NCBI RefSeq assembly: GCF_000143965.1
Contig: NC_014365.1
Span: forward strand, 1,453,501-1,517,500
Length of the DNA: 64,000 nt
Source: Desulfarculus baarsii DSM 2075
Lineage (GTDB): Bacteria > Desulfobacterota > Desulfarculia > Desulfarculales > Desulfarculaceae
Direction: 5' to 3'
The notes beneath the pieces were generated by a model that saw only the letters and a list, made by a program, of their open reading frames with translations, was not told where the DNA came from and ran no database searches. Shown piece after piece: positions 36,331 through 43,871 of the stretch; position 1 is the stretch's first letter, and the number at the start of each line of letters is the position of its first letter. The position numbers were made by a program, and so were the translations under genes.

Positions 36331-37254
36331 TCAGGCGGGTTGCTGGTTTTCCTCGATGGCCTTGACCAAAAGCGTCAACGTCTGGTTGATCGGCGTGGCC
36401 AGGCCCTTTTCCTGGCCCATGCGGCAGACCGCGCCGTTGATGAACTCGACCTCGGTGGGTCGCTTGTTTTGCACGTCGGCGCGCATGGAGCTGACGTTCT
36501 TGGCCGTGCGCCGGGCCACGTCACGCACGGCCTGGGGCATGTCCTGATGCAAGAAGCGCACGCCATAAGCCAGGCCCACGCCCAGGGCCTCGTCCACGGC
36601 CAGATCCATCAGCCGCCGGGCCGATGGCAGATCCAGCAAGCGGCCGTTGGGCGCGTCGAGGATGGCCGTCAGGGCGTTGATGCCCACGTTGATGATCAGC
36701 TTGGTCCAGATCAGGTTTTGCACGCCCTCGACCTGGCTGACGGCGAAGCCGGCCCGGGCCAGCAAATCGGCCGCCTGGCCGCAATAGGCGTCGGGCGGGC
36801 CCTCGGCCGGTCCGATGTGCGTCTGGCCCCGGCCGGCGTGACGCACGCGGCCCGGGCCCAGCACCGTGGCCCCCTCGCTGGTGATGCCGCCCAACACGCG
36901 CTCCGGCCCCAAGGCCTGGGTCAGGGCCTCCACGTTGCCCGCGCCGTTCTGGAAGGTCAGGGCCCTGGCCCGCGCGTCAAGGTGTTTGGCCAAGGTTGCG
37001 GCCACCTGGGCCGTGCCGTGGGCCTTGACGCAGACCAGGGCCAGATCGGCCTTGGCCAGGGCGGCCGGGTCGGCGGTTATGTCGATGGCCAGGGTCGACT
37101 GGCCGGTTTCGTCCTCGATGGTCACGCCCTGGGCGGCTACCCGCGCCGCCCGTTCGGGCCGGTGGTCGATCAGCGTCACCGCCGCTCCGGCCTGGCTCAG
37201 GCGGCAGGCGAACAACAGGCCCATGGCTCCGGGCCCCACCACTGCCACATGCAT
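36331..37254 (-). CDS. panE: 2-dehydropantoate 2-reductase
   Basis: The 307-residue NADPH enzyme reduces ketopantoate to pantoate for coenzyme A synthesis. It has the N-terminal VVGPGAMGLLFACRLSQAG dinucleotide fold, the AALAKADLALVCVKAHGT strand, the catalytic-lysine region NLIWTKLIINVGINALTAIL (Lys at about residue 180) and a C-terminal helical domain (RADVQNKRPTEVEFINGAV). It lies 10 bases downstream of panB on the same strand, so the two consecutive pathway steps are co-transcribed. Confidence 0.94.
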   Translation of the reverse strand: MHVAVVGPGAMGLLFACRLSQAGAAVTLIDHRPERAARVAAQGVTIEDETGQSTLAIDITADPAALAKADLALVCVKAHGTAQVAATLAKHLDARARALTFQNGAGNVEALTQALGPERVLGGITSEGATVLGPGRVRHAGRGQTHIGPAEGPPDAYCGQAADLLARAGFAVSQVEGVQNLIWTKLIINVGINALTAILDAPNGRLLDLPSARRLMDLAVDEALGVGLAYGVRFLHQDMPQAVRDVARRTAKNVSSMRADVQNKRPTEVEFINGAVCRMGQEKGLATPINQTLTLLVKAIEENQQPA

Positions 37255-37264
37255 GGCCGCCTCC

Positions 37265-38104
37265 CTAAAATTTCAGTTGGGCGACCACGGCCGGGTCCAT
37301 GGGGAAGCCATGCTCCTCGGCGGGGAAGGATTGTCCGGCCACTTCCTGGCAATATTGGCTGACCGCCTGGCTCAGTTGGCCAAAGAGATCGAGGTATTGC
37401 TTGGCCATCTTGGGCACGCGGCGGCCAGAGAGGCCCATGATGTCGTGGTAGACCAGCACCTGACCGTCGCAGTCGGCCCCGCCGCCGATGCCGATGGTGA
37501 TCATCGAACTGGCCTTGGTGATGGCCGCGGCCAACGGCGAGGGGATGCACTCGAAAACGATCATGTCGGCCCCGGCCCCTTGCAGGGCCTTGGCGTCGTC
37601 GATGAGCTTTTGCGCGCCGGCCACGTCCTTGCCCTGGACCTTGTAGCCGCCCAGCTTGGAGACGCTCTGGGGCGTGAGCCCGATGTGGGCGCAGACGGGA
37701 ATGCCCGCCCGCGTGATGGCTTCCACCGTGGGGGCCATCTCGGCGCCGCCTTCGAGCTTGACCATCTCGGCGCCGCCTTCCTTCATGAAACGGCCGGCGT
37801 TGAGCACCGCCTGCTCGGGCGAGATCTGATAGCTCAGGAAGGGCATGTCGGCGATCAGCAGCGCCCGCTTGAGTCCCCGCCGCACGGCCTTGACGTGATG
37901 GATCATCTCGTCCATGGTCACGGGCACGGTGGACTCGTAGCCCAGGCAGACCATGCCCAGGCTGTCGCCCACCAACACGCTGTCCACGCCGGCCTGGTCG
38001 AGGACCAGGGCGGTCGGGTAGTCGTAACCGGTGAGCATGGTGACTTTGCGGCCTTCGGCCTTTTTCTGGTAGAGGTCGGAAATCGTAACCTTTTTCTGGC
38101 TCAT
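37265..38104 (-). CDS. panB: 3-methyl-2-oxobutanoate hydroxymethyltransferase
   Basis: The 279-residue TIM-barrel enzyme transfers a hydroxymethyl group from methylene-THF to ketoisovalerate, forming ketopantoate. Family motifs include TGYDYPTALVLDQAGVDSVL, the metal-binding VGDSLGMV, KLEGGAEM, AHIGLTPQSV and GIGGGADCDGQVLVYHDIMG. AGGAGAGG precedes the ATG at 38104. It uses the same folate C1 pool as the folD/cyclodeaminase pair encoded divergently upstream. Confidence 0.96.
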   Translation of the reverse strand: MSQKKVTISDLYQKKAEGRKVTMLTGYDYPTALVLDQAGVDSVLVGDSLGMVCLGYESTVPVTMDEMIHHVKAVRRGLKRALLIADMPFLSYQISPEQAVLNAGRFMKEGGAEMVKLEGGAEMAPTVEAITRAGIPVCAHIGLTPQSVSKLGGYKVQGKDVAGAQKLIDDAKALQGAGADMIVFECIPSPLAAAITKASSMITIGIGGGADCDGQVLVYHDIMGLSGRRVPKMAKQYLDLFGQLSQAVSQYCQEVAGQSFPAEEHGFPMDPAVVAQLKF

Positions 38105-38461
38105 GGATCCTCTCCTGCCCGGTTTTGAAAAAACTTCGGCGGCGTTCCAAGCACGAACGACCGCCGGTGGGCTGCCCGGAGTGGTCGTCGGCCGTCTCGG
38201 TCTGTCGATCCAAGCGGCTGCGCGTGGACGCCGCAAACAATGTTCAACCATATTGCCCCAGCCCAAATCTGTCAAGGCCGCCGCCGCCGGTCGGGCAAAT
38301 ACTTCCGCTCTTTGCCGGTCATTGCAGAAAAACGTTGACACCTCCCCCGGGCTATGGTGTTTTGTGCCGGGGCCTTGGGCCCCTTCATCCAACCAATCAT
38401 TTGCGCCGTCCCTCACAAGGGGCGCGGGTTTTCATTTTCAGCTACGGGAAAGGAGACGGCC
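38105..38461. promoter_or_regulatory. Divergent promoter and leader region, panB/folD
   Basis: No gene is seen in these 357 bases. TTGACA at 38335-38340 points toward folD, but only a poor -10 follows. Downstream, GGGGCC-TTG-GGCCCC (38369-38383) and a GCGCC/GGCGC stem near 38400-38425 could form two hairpins in the folD leader. No terminator or known riboswitch signature was recognised. AAAGGAG before the folD ATG is the ribosome binding site. Confidence 0.4.
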
Positions 38462-39325
38462 ATGGCGGCTGAGCTTATCAAGGGTTTGCCTATCGCCAAG
38501 GAAATTCGCGTGGAGATCGCCAAGGACGTGGAAGCCTTGAAGGCCAAGGGCGTCGAGCCCACGTTGGCGGTCTTGCTGGTGGGTGACGACGAGGCCAGCG
38601 TGGTCTACGCCCAGTCCAAGGTCAAGGTTGGCGACGGCCTTGGCGTCAAGGTCGACCTGAAAGTCATGGCCGCCGACGCCAGCCAGGAGGCCGTGCTCGG
38701 GCAGATCAAGGCCTGGAACGCCGATCCCAAGGTCCACGGCATTTTGGTCGAGCTGCCTCTGCCCAAGCACCTGGGCAAGGAGGCCATCATGGAGGCCATC
38801 GACCCCAAAAAAGACGTCGATGGCGTGCATCCGGTCAACCGTGGCTACCTGCTGGGCGGCCAGGAGCATCTGGCCCTGGTGCCGGCCACGCCGCTTTCCT
38901 GCGTGGCCCTGATGGAGCGCGCCGGCATCGACCTGACCGGCAAGCGCGTGACCCTGGTCGGCCGTGGCGACACCGTGGGCCGGCCCCTGGCCAGCCTTTT
39001 GATCAAGCGCAACGCCACCATCACCGTCTGCCACACCCGCACCAAGGACTTGGCCGCCGAGTGCCAGCGCGGTGAGATCGTCGTGGCCGCCGCCGGCTTC
39101 GCCGGCCTGGTCAAGAAAGACATGATCAGCCCCGGCGCCACCGTCATCGACGCCGGCATCAACGCCACGCCCGACGGCAAGGGCATCTGCGGCGACGCCG
39201 CCCCCGACGTCGAGGAAGTGGCCGCCAAGATGACCCCCGTGCCCGGCGGCGTGGGCTCGCTGACCACCACCATCATCATGCAGAACACCATCAAGGCCAT
39301 CGGCTTGCAGGGCCTGGGCAAATAG
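38462..39325 (+). CDS. folD: FolD: methylene-THF dehydrogenase / methenyl-THF cyclohydrolase
   Basis: The 287-residue enzyme interconverts methylene-, methenyl- and formyl-THF. Seen are the catalytic Tyr49/Lys53 pair in VVYAQSKVKVGDGLG, KKDVDGVHPVN (Asp120), a nucleotide loop VTLVGRGDTVGRPLASLL and PVPGGVGSLTT. One oddity: the usual VQLPLP reads VELPLP, so the conserved active-site Gln is Glu97. A separate cyclohydrolase-type gene follows after 33 bases, so this enzyme may work mainly as the dehydrogenase. Confidence 0.93.
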   Translation: MAAELIKGLPIAKEIRVEIAKDVEALKAKGVEPTLAVLLVGDDEASVVYAQSKVKVGDGLGVKVDLKVMAADASQEAVLGQIKAWNADPKVHGILVELPLPKHLGKEAIMEAIDPKKDVDGVHPVNRGYLLGGQEHLALVPATPLSCVALMERAGIDLTGKRVTLVGRGDTVGRPLASLLIKRNATITVCHTRTKDLAAECQRGEIVVAAAGFAGLVKKDMISPGATVIDAGINATPDGKGICGDAAPDVEEVAAKMTPVPGGVGSLTTTIIMQNTIKAIGLQGLGK

Positions 39326-39358
39326 CGCCGCGGCGCGCGCCTTTCGCGGAGGAAAGAC

Positions 39359-39994
39359 ATGGTCAAAAACGTCTACGAAATGGTCTTCAACGACTTCATC
39401 GCCGACGCCGCCAGCTCCAGCCACATGCCCGGCGGCGGCAACGTCTCGGCGGCGGTGGGCACCCTGGCCTGCTCGATGGTCTGCATGGTGGGCAACCTCA
39501 CCGTGGGCAAAAAGGCCTACGCCGAATTCGACGCCCAGGCCCAGGAAGTGGTGAGCGCCTGCGAGGCCATCATCGCCAAGCTCAAAGACCTCACCCTCAA
39601 GGACATGGAGGCCTTTGACCAATACATGGGCGTGTTCAAAATGCCCAAGGAAACCGACGCCGAGAAAAAAGCCCGCGCCGAGGCCTTGCAGGCCGCGGCC
39701 AAAAAGGCCACCGACGTGCCCATGGAGATCTGCCGCACCTGCCTGGAGATCGTCAAACAGGCCGACAAGCTCTCGCACTTCGGCAACAAGATGGCCATCA
39801 GCGACGTGGGCGTGGGGGCCATGACCGCCGTGGCCGCCCTCAAGAGCTGCATGCTCAGTGTCGATATCAACCTGCCCAGTATCAAGGACCAGGACTACGT
39901 GGCCCAGGCCAAGGCCGAGCGCGCCCGGCTGTTTGTCGAGGCCGAGGAGCTTTGCACCCTGGCCATGGCTCGGGTCAAGGAAAAGATGGGCTAA
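39359..39994 (+). CDS. Cyclodeaminase/cyclohydrolase family protein (FchA-like)
   Basis: The 211-residue helical protein matches the formiminotransferase-cyclodeaminase C-terminal family: DAASSSHMPGGGNVSAAVG near residue 15, then LACSMVCMVGNLTVGKKAY. Stand-alone members include FchA, which hydrolyses methenyl-THF to formyl-THF in C1 and acetyl-CoA pathways, and cyclodeaminases. Its place after folD favours the cyclohydrolase role. GGAGGAAAG precedes the ATG. Confidence 0.86.
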   Translation: MVKNVYEMVFNDFIADAASSSHMPGGGNVSAAVGTLACSMVCMVGNLTVGKKAYAEFDAQAQEVVSACEAIIAKLKDLTLKDMEAFDQYMGVFKMPKETDAEKKARAEALQAAAKKATDVPMEICRTCLEIVKQADKLSHFGNKMAISDVGVGAMTAVAALKSCMLSVDINLPSIKDQDYVAQAKAERARLFVEAEELCTLAMARVKEKMG

Positions 39995-40070
39995 GCGCCC
40001 GCTTGGCTTATGATCGGCGGGAGCGTCGGCCCGATGCGGCCGGGCTCCCGCCTTGTTTTGGAGCAGGGCG

Positions 40071-40709
40071 TTGCTGGAGGTTTGCGAGATATTTCAGAGC
40101 ATCCAGGGCGAGGGCGTCGACGCCGGCCTGCCCTGCGCCTTCGTGCGTCTGGCCGGCTGCCCGCTACGCTGCGCCTGGTGCGACACGGCTTATGCCTGGC
40201 AAGGCGGGGCGGCCATGAGCCTGCCAGAGGTCTTGGCCCGGGCGCTGGCCTTTGAACTGGAGCTGGTGGAGCTGACCGGCGGCGAGCCCCTGGCCCAGGC
40301 CGAGACCCCGGCCCTGCTTGGCGCGCTGTGCGACGCCGGCCGCCGGGTGCTGGTGGAGACCAGCGGCGCGCTGGATATCGCCGTGGTCGACGAGCGCGTT
40401 CATCTGATCATGGACGTCAAGTGCCCCGGCTCGGGCATGAGCGAACGCATGCGCTGGCGAAACCTGGATATCCTGCCGCCAGGGGCCCAGGTCAAGTTCG
40501 TCTTGGCCGACCGGGCCGATTATGAATTCGCCCGCCGGGTGATCGACGCCCACGGGCTGGGCCATCGGGCGCGGCCGTTGTTGTCGGTGGTCCACGGCCG
40601 TCTGGCCCCGGCCAAGGTCGTGGAGTGGATGCTGGCCGATCGTCTGCCGGCCCGCTTCCAACTCCAACTGCACAAATTTATCTGGCCGCCCGAGGCGCGG
40701 GGCGTCTAG
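40071..40709 (+). CDS. queE: 7-carboxy-7-deazaguanine synthase (radical SAM)
   Basis: The 212-residue enzyme makes the 7-deazaguanine core of queuosine. Its N-terminus reads EVCEIFQSIQGEGVDAGLPC, followed by the radical-SAM cluster C-x3-C-x2-C in GCPLRCAWCDT; ELTGGEPLAQ is the SAM-binding GGE motif and LIMDVKCPGSGM follows. TTG 40071 is chosen because GGAG lies ten bases upstream and it aligns with family starts; a TTG at 40053 is also possible. Other queuosine genes are not in view. Confidence 0.92.
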   Translation: MLEVCEIFQSIQGEGVDAGLPCAFVRLAGCPLRCAWCDTAYAWQGGAAMSLPEVLARALAFELELVELTGGEPLAQAETPALLGALCDAGRRVLVETSGALDIAVVDERVHLIMDVKCPGSGMSERMRWRNLDILPPGAQVKFVLADRADYEFARRVIDAHGLGHRARPLLSVVHGRLAPAKVVEWMLADRLPARFQLQLHKFIWPPEARGV

Positions 40710-40723
40710 CGGGCGGCCGGGCG

Positions 40724-41197
40724 CTATTCGCCGGGCGGCGGGGCGGTGGCGCTGAGCCTGGCCATCTGGTTGATCAGCTCGGCCAATCGCCGGGCGTCAT
40801 CGGCGCGGTCGAAGTAGCCCAGTTGGATCCAGAAGCCCGGCAAAAAGCCCGAGACCCGCACCCACCAGCCGTTATCCTCCATGGGTATGGCCGATGAGAC
40901 GTCTTTCCAGGCAATGCGCGCGTTTTTGAAGCCGTCGGTGGCTTTTTTGGCCTTGGAGCGGCCGAGGATGGCCCCTTTTTGTTGCAGGCCGTAGTCGTCG
41001 ACGCCCACGTTGGCGCTGTTGCTGGCCTGGTCGAGGATGGTGCGGATCTGGGTGATGATTTGCCGTTGTTGGGGCGTCAGCGCCGCCGCCGGCGCGGCCG
41101 CCAGTCCCGCCAGCGTCACGATCAGGGCCGCCGCCAGGGCCACGGCCCGCCAGGGTCGCCTAGTCCTTTGGCGTTTCGTCTTGTGTTTGTTCGTCAT
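40724..41197 (-). CDS. Secreted protein of unknown function
   Basis: The 157-residue protein has a very basic n-region (KHKTKRQRTRR), a hydrophobic core and an AAPAAA cleavage-like site, so it should be exported. The mature part (LTPQQRQIITQIRTILDQAS, then GWWVRVSGFLPGFWIQLGYF) matches no family I know. Its start lies 38 bases inside the preceding 110-residue gene, and it is the last gene of the octaheme cytochrome operon, so it may assist that cytochrome in the periplasm. Confidence 0.6.
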   Translation of the reverse strand: MTNKHKTKRQRTRRPWRAVALAAALIVTLAGLAAAPAAALTPQQRQIITQIRTILDQASNSANVGVDDYGLQQKGAILGRSKAKKATDGFKNARIAWKDVSSAIPMEDNGWWVRVSGFLPGFWIQLGYFDRADDARRLAELINQMARLSATAPPPGE

Positions 41198-41492
41198 CGA
41201 AAATCTTCCGCAGCTCGGTTTGAGTTTGTTCCAGTTGCAGGGCCACGGCCAGGTCCACCAGCAGTTCGCCGACCTCGTCGACGCCCTCGACCTGGGCCAC
41301 GATGCCCGCGCCCAGGGTCACCAGGGCCTGACCCAGTAAGGCCAGAGCCTCCTCGCCGCCGGCGGCCTCCAACTCGCCGGCCATCTGGGCCACGGCCCGG
41401 CTGACGGCCTCGCGCAGGTCGCGACCGTCGTCCTTGACCTTACGCCCCACAAAATCAACATGGATCACACGGTGTTGCCCGTCAATAATCAT
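41160..41492 (-). CDS. Small acidic protein of unknown function
   Basis: The 110-residue protein (MIIDGQHRVIHVDFVGRKVK) is mostly helical and acidic, without signal peptide or metal motifs. Its ATG overlaps the stop of the octaheme cytochrome (ATGA), so it is translated with it. The internal EEALALLGQALVTLGAGIVA stretch is hydrophobic but short. I cannot assign a function. Confidence 0.6.
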   Translation of the reverse strand: MIIDGQHRVIHVDFVGRKVKDDGRDLREAVSRAVAQMAGELEAAGGEEALALLGQALVTLGAGIVAQVEGVDEVGELLVDLAVALQLEQTQTELRKIFDDEQTQDETPKD

Positions 41493-42970
41493 TTTTCGCC
41501 CTTGCGTTGAATCAGCCAATCTTGCATCTGGCGGATGTTTTTGGCCATGGGCCAGCGGCCGCTTTCGAATACGCCCAGGTCCGGGCCCATCATCGCCGCG
41601 GCGAACCGCGCGCCGTTGGCGTGCATGAGCCACTGCTCGACCCACAGGCGCTCGATGTATTCGTCAAAGGGGCTGCCGCCCTGGGCCGGCCCCTGGGCCA
41701 GGCCGTCCTGCCAGGCCCGGCGGACGAGCTTGCTTGCGGCCAGGACCATGGCGTCGGCGCTCTGACTGACGGCGTCGATGCGCGCCAACTGGCCGTCGAC
41801 CCACTGCTGGCCGTGGCAGGCCAGACAGACGCGGCGCATGGTCTGTCGGCGCTTGTCCTGCTCGGCCTGGTCGATCAAAAACGCCGTGGCCGGCCGGCCG
41901 TCCAGGGTGGTGGCCAGGGGCTGGCCGTCGGCGTTGCGGATCAGGCTGGTCTGGGGGCTCTTGGGATGGGGATGGGACTGGATCAGCCCCAGCAGGCGCA
42001 ACCAGATGCGCTCGTTCATGGCGTGGGAGCGCTGGGCGATGACGTTGCCCTCGCCGTCGGCCAACAAGCTGACATGGCAGACCGCGCAGGTGGGCGCGCT
42101 GAAATCCTTGCCCGGCTCCCACGGCGTTTTGTTCATGTCCCAGTCTTTGTGCTGGGCGAAAAACAGCGCGCCGTGGCGGCTGACTTCATAGACCTTGAAG
42201 GCCGGCACGTCGGGGCCCTTGTGACACTCGGCGCAGGAATAAGCCGAACGGGCCACGGCCATCGAAAAACGATGCCGGCTGTGGCAGGCCGCGCATGAAC
42301 CCTTGACGCCATCGGGGTTGAGGCGGCCCACGCCATGGTTGGGCCAGCCGTCGAGCTTGGCGAAGGTCATCTCGCCAAAGTCGGTCTGGCGGGTGATCTG
42401 GCCCACGACGCGCACCGCCGAGCCGTGGCAATAGATGCACGATTCGGCCTCGTCGTTGGGCTCGGCCGGCGTGACCGCGATGGCCGCGCCGTCGACTTGC
42501 TGGACGCCGTTGACTTGGGCGGCCAGGTCCATGTAAAGGGGATTGTCGACCAGATTGCCCCTGGCGTGGGCCATCAGGTTTTGCTGGAACTGTCGGCTCT
42601 CCACCGGGTGGCAGCGGGCGCAGTCGGCCGGCGAGACCACGGCGTGGACCTGAAAGCCCTGGTGTTCGAAGCTGTCGGGGTGGCTGTCGGCGTTGGCCGT
42701 GTGGCATTCGGCGCAGCCGACGCTAGTGGCCAAGGCCTCGGGCGGCGGGGCGCTGGCGCTGAGTTTGGCCGCCAGGCCGCCGAGCTTCATGGCCTGGGCC
42801 GGGGTGGTCTGGGCGTGGCGGCTGGCCTGCCAGGCGGCGACAATGCCCGGTGTGGCCTGGGCGTGGCAATCCAGACAGGCCTGGCTGTCGTCGCTGAGCG
42901 GCGCGGCCAGGGCCGCCGCGCCCGGCAAGAGGGCCAACAACAAAAAAATCGCGGCGATTTTGCGGGTCAT
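41489..42970 (-). CDS. Octaheme c-type cytochrome
   Basis: The 493-residue protein has a signal peptide (MTRKIAAIFLLLALLPGAAA) and eight CXXCH heme-attachment motifs at about residues 32, 86, 117, 178, 226, 246, 295 and 382. It should act in the periplasm. The heme number and C-terminal extension resemble the hydroxylamine-oxidoreductase-like octaheme family, which in anaerobes often reduces nitrogen or sulfur oxyanions; the reaction here is inferred only. No quinol dehydrogenase gene is adjacent. Two small genes follow with overlaps. Confidence 0.88.
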   Translation of the reverse strand: MTRKIAAIFLLLALLPGAAALAAPLSDDSQACLDCHAQATPGIVAAWQASRHAQTTPAQAMKLGGLAAKLSASAPPPEALATSVGCAECHTANADSHPDSFEHQGFQVHAVVSPADCARCHPVESRQFQQNLMAHARGNLVDNPLYMDLAAQVNGVQQVDGAAIAVTPAEPNDEAESCIYCHGSAVRVVGQITRQTDFGEMTFAKLDGWPNHGVGRLNPDGVKGSCAACHSRHRFSMAVARSAYSCAECHKGPDVPAFKVYEVSRHGALFFAQHKDWDMNKTPWEPGKDFSAPTCAVCHVSLLADGEGNVIAQRSHAMNERIWLRLLGLIQSHPHPKSPQTSLIRNADGQPLATTLDGRPATAFLIDQAEQDKRRQTMRRVCLACHGQQWVDGQLARIDAVSQSADAMVLAASKLVRRAWQDGLAQGPAQGGSPFDEYIERLWVEQWLMHANGARFAAAMMGPDLGVFESGRWPMAKNIRQMQDWLIQRKGEK

Positions 42971-43035
42971 GGTCGCGCAATCCAAAAATATCGCCGCCCG
43001 CCGGCGCGGACGGGTTTGGGGCCGCTGGCCGGAGC

Positions 43036-43551
43036 CTAGATCGTCAGGTCCGGCGGCATGACGAACGTCCGCGCGGCCATGTCTTTGTCGAGCATGAACA
43101 GGCCACCATGGGTCTGCGCCACCAGCTTGAGCTTGCCGATGACCTCGGCGGCGCTGGCCTCTTCCTCGACCTGCTCGGCGATGAACCATTGCAGCATGTT
43201 GACGCTGGCGTGGTCACGGGCCTCCAGGGCCAGGTCCATCAGGCCGTTGATCAGGGCGGTGACTTTGGCCTCGTGGGCGGCCACTTCCTCGAAGCAGGCC
43301 AGGGGCGAGGCCCATTGCCCCGGCGGGGCCTGGATGGCCTCCAAGGCTGTCTGGCCGCCGCGCCCGCCCAGGTAGGCGTAAAAGCGCATGGCGTGGGTCA
43401 TCTCTTCCTGGGCCTGCACACGCATCCAGTGGGCGAAGCCGGGCAACTGGAGTCCGTCGAGCCAGGCGGACATGGCCAGATAAAGATAAGAAGAATAAAG
43501 CTCGGCGTTGATCTGTTTGTTGATGGCCGCTTCCATGGCTTTGCCGATCAT
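43036..43551 (-). CDS. Non-heme ferritin
   Basis: The 171-residue four-helix protein carries ferroxidase ligands: NAELYSSYLYL (Glu about 17), QEEMTHAMRFYAYL (Glu and His about 50-53) and AEQVEEEASAAEV. It fits bacterial FtnA, which oxidises Fe(II) and stores it in a 24-mer. The ATG at 43551 has AAAGGAG upstream. It stands alone next to the cytochrome operon and may buffer iron for heme-rich proteins or protect from oxygen. Confidence 0.94.
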   Translation of the reverse strand: MIGKAMEAAINKQINAELYSSYLYLAMSAWLDGLQLPGFAHWMRVQAQEEMTHAMRFYAYLGGRGGQTALEAIQAPPGQWASPLACFEEVAAHEAKVTALINGLMDLALEARDHASVNMLQWFIAEQVEEEASAAEVIGKLKLVAQTHGGLFMLDKDMAARTFVMPPDLTI

Positions 43552-43676
43552 GGTCTTGCTCCTTTGGCGGGCGGCCGGGGCAGGGGCCGGGCGCGCGTTT
43601 TTGACCTGGCGCGGGGCTGGCGGGAAACCATGGGCCAAATTATAGCACAGCCGCTGCGGCGGCGTGGCAAGGGCGC

Positions 43677-43695
43677 CCGCGATCGTCGATCGCGG
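43677..43695. promoter_or_regulatory. Perfect 9-bp inverted repeat, candidate operator
   Basis: CCGCGATCG and CGATCGCGG flank a single T. It lies about 125 bases upstream of ferritin and 23 bases before the -35 box of the protease promoter, so it could bind a regulator of either gene. Confidence 0.45.
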
Positions 43696-43717
43696 CGGCT
43701 CTCGCGGCCGGTTGAAA

Positions 43718-43746
43718 TTGACAAGCCCGCTTGCTGGCCCTAATAT
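43718..43746 (+). promoter_or_regulatory. Promoter of the M6-type protease gene
   Basis: A perfect TTGACA (43718-43723) is followed after exactly 17 bases by TAATAT (43741-43746), in an AT-rich stretch. The transcript would carry a leader of about 120 bases. Confidence 0.6.
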
Positions 43747-43808
43747 TATATTAAGATAGCTACGAAATATACTCGTCAAGGCGAGCCCTCGCCCCAGGGT
43801 CAGCCCGA

Positions 43809-43862
43809 AAGTGCATTACGTATTAGGGTGATGCCCGCTCGTCGGGCAAAAATCAGCCACTT
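43809..43862 (+). ncRNA. Structured leader before the protease start
   Basis: Three nested stems can form: AAGTG/CACTT (43809-43813 with 43858-43862), TGAT/ATCA (43829-43832 with 43852-43855) and GCCCG/CGGGC (43833-43847, loop CTCGT). The outer stem ends 10 bases before the ATG, so it could control translation. It matches no riboswitch class I can recall. Confidence 0.35.
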
Positions 43863-43871
43863 AAGCTTTGG

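Noticed and set aside
41160-41492. Longer start at 41645 for the 110-residue protein
   Set aside because: The extra 51 codons are antisense-like, lie inside the cytochrome gene and lack a start signal; ATG 41492 overlaps the cytochrome stop as ATGA.
43809-43871. Cyclic-di-GMP (GEMM) riboswitch before the protease
   Set aside because: The conserved GEMM core and tetraloop receptor are missing; only generic nested stems are seen.
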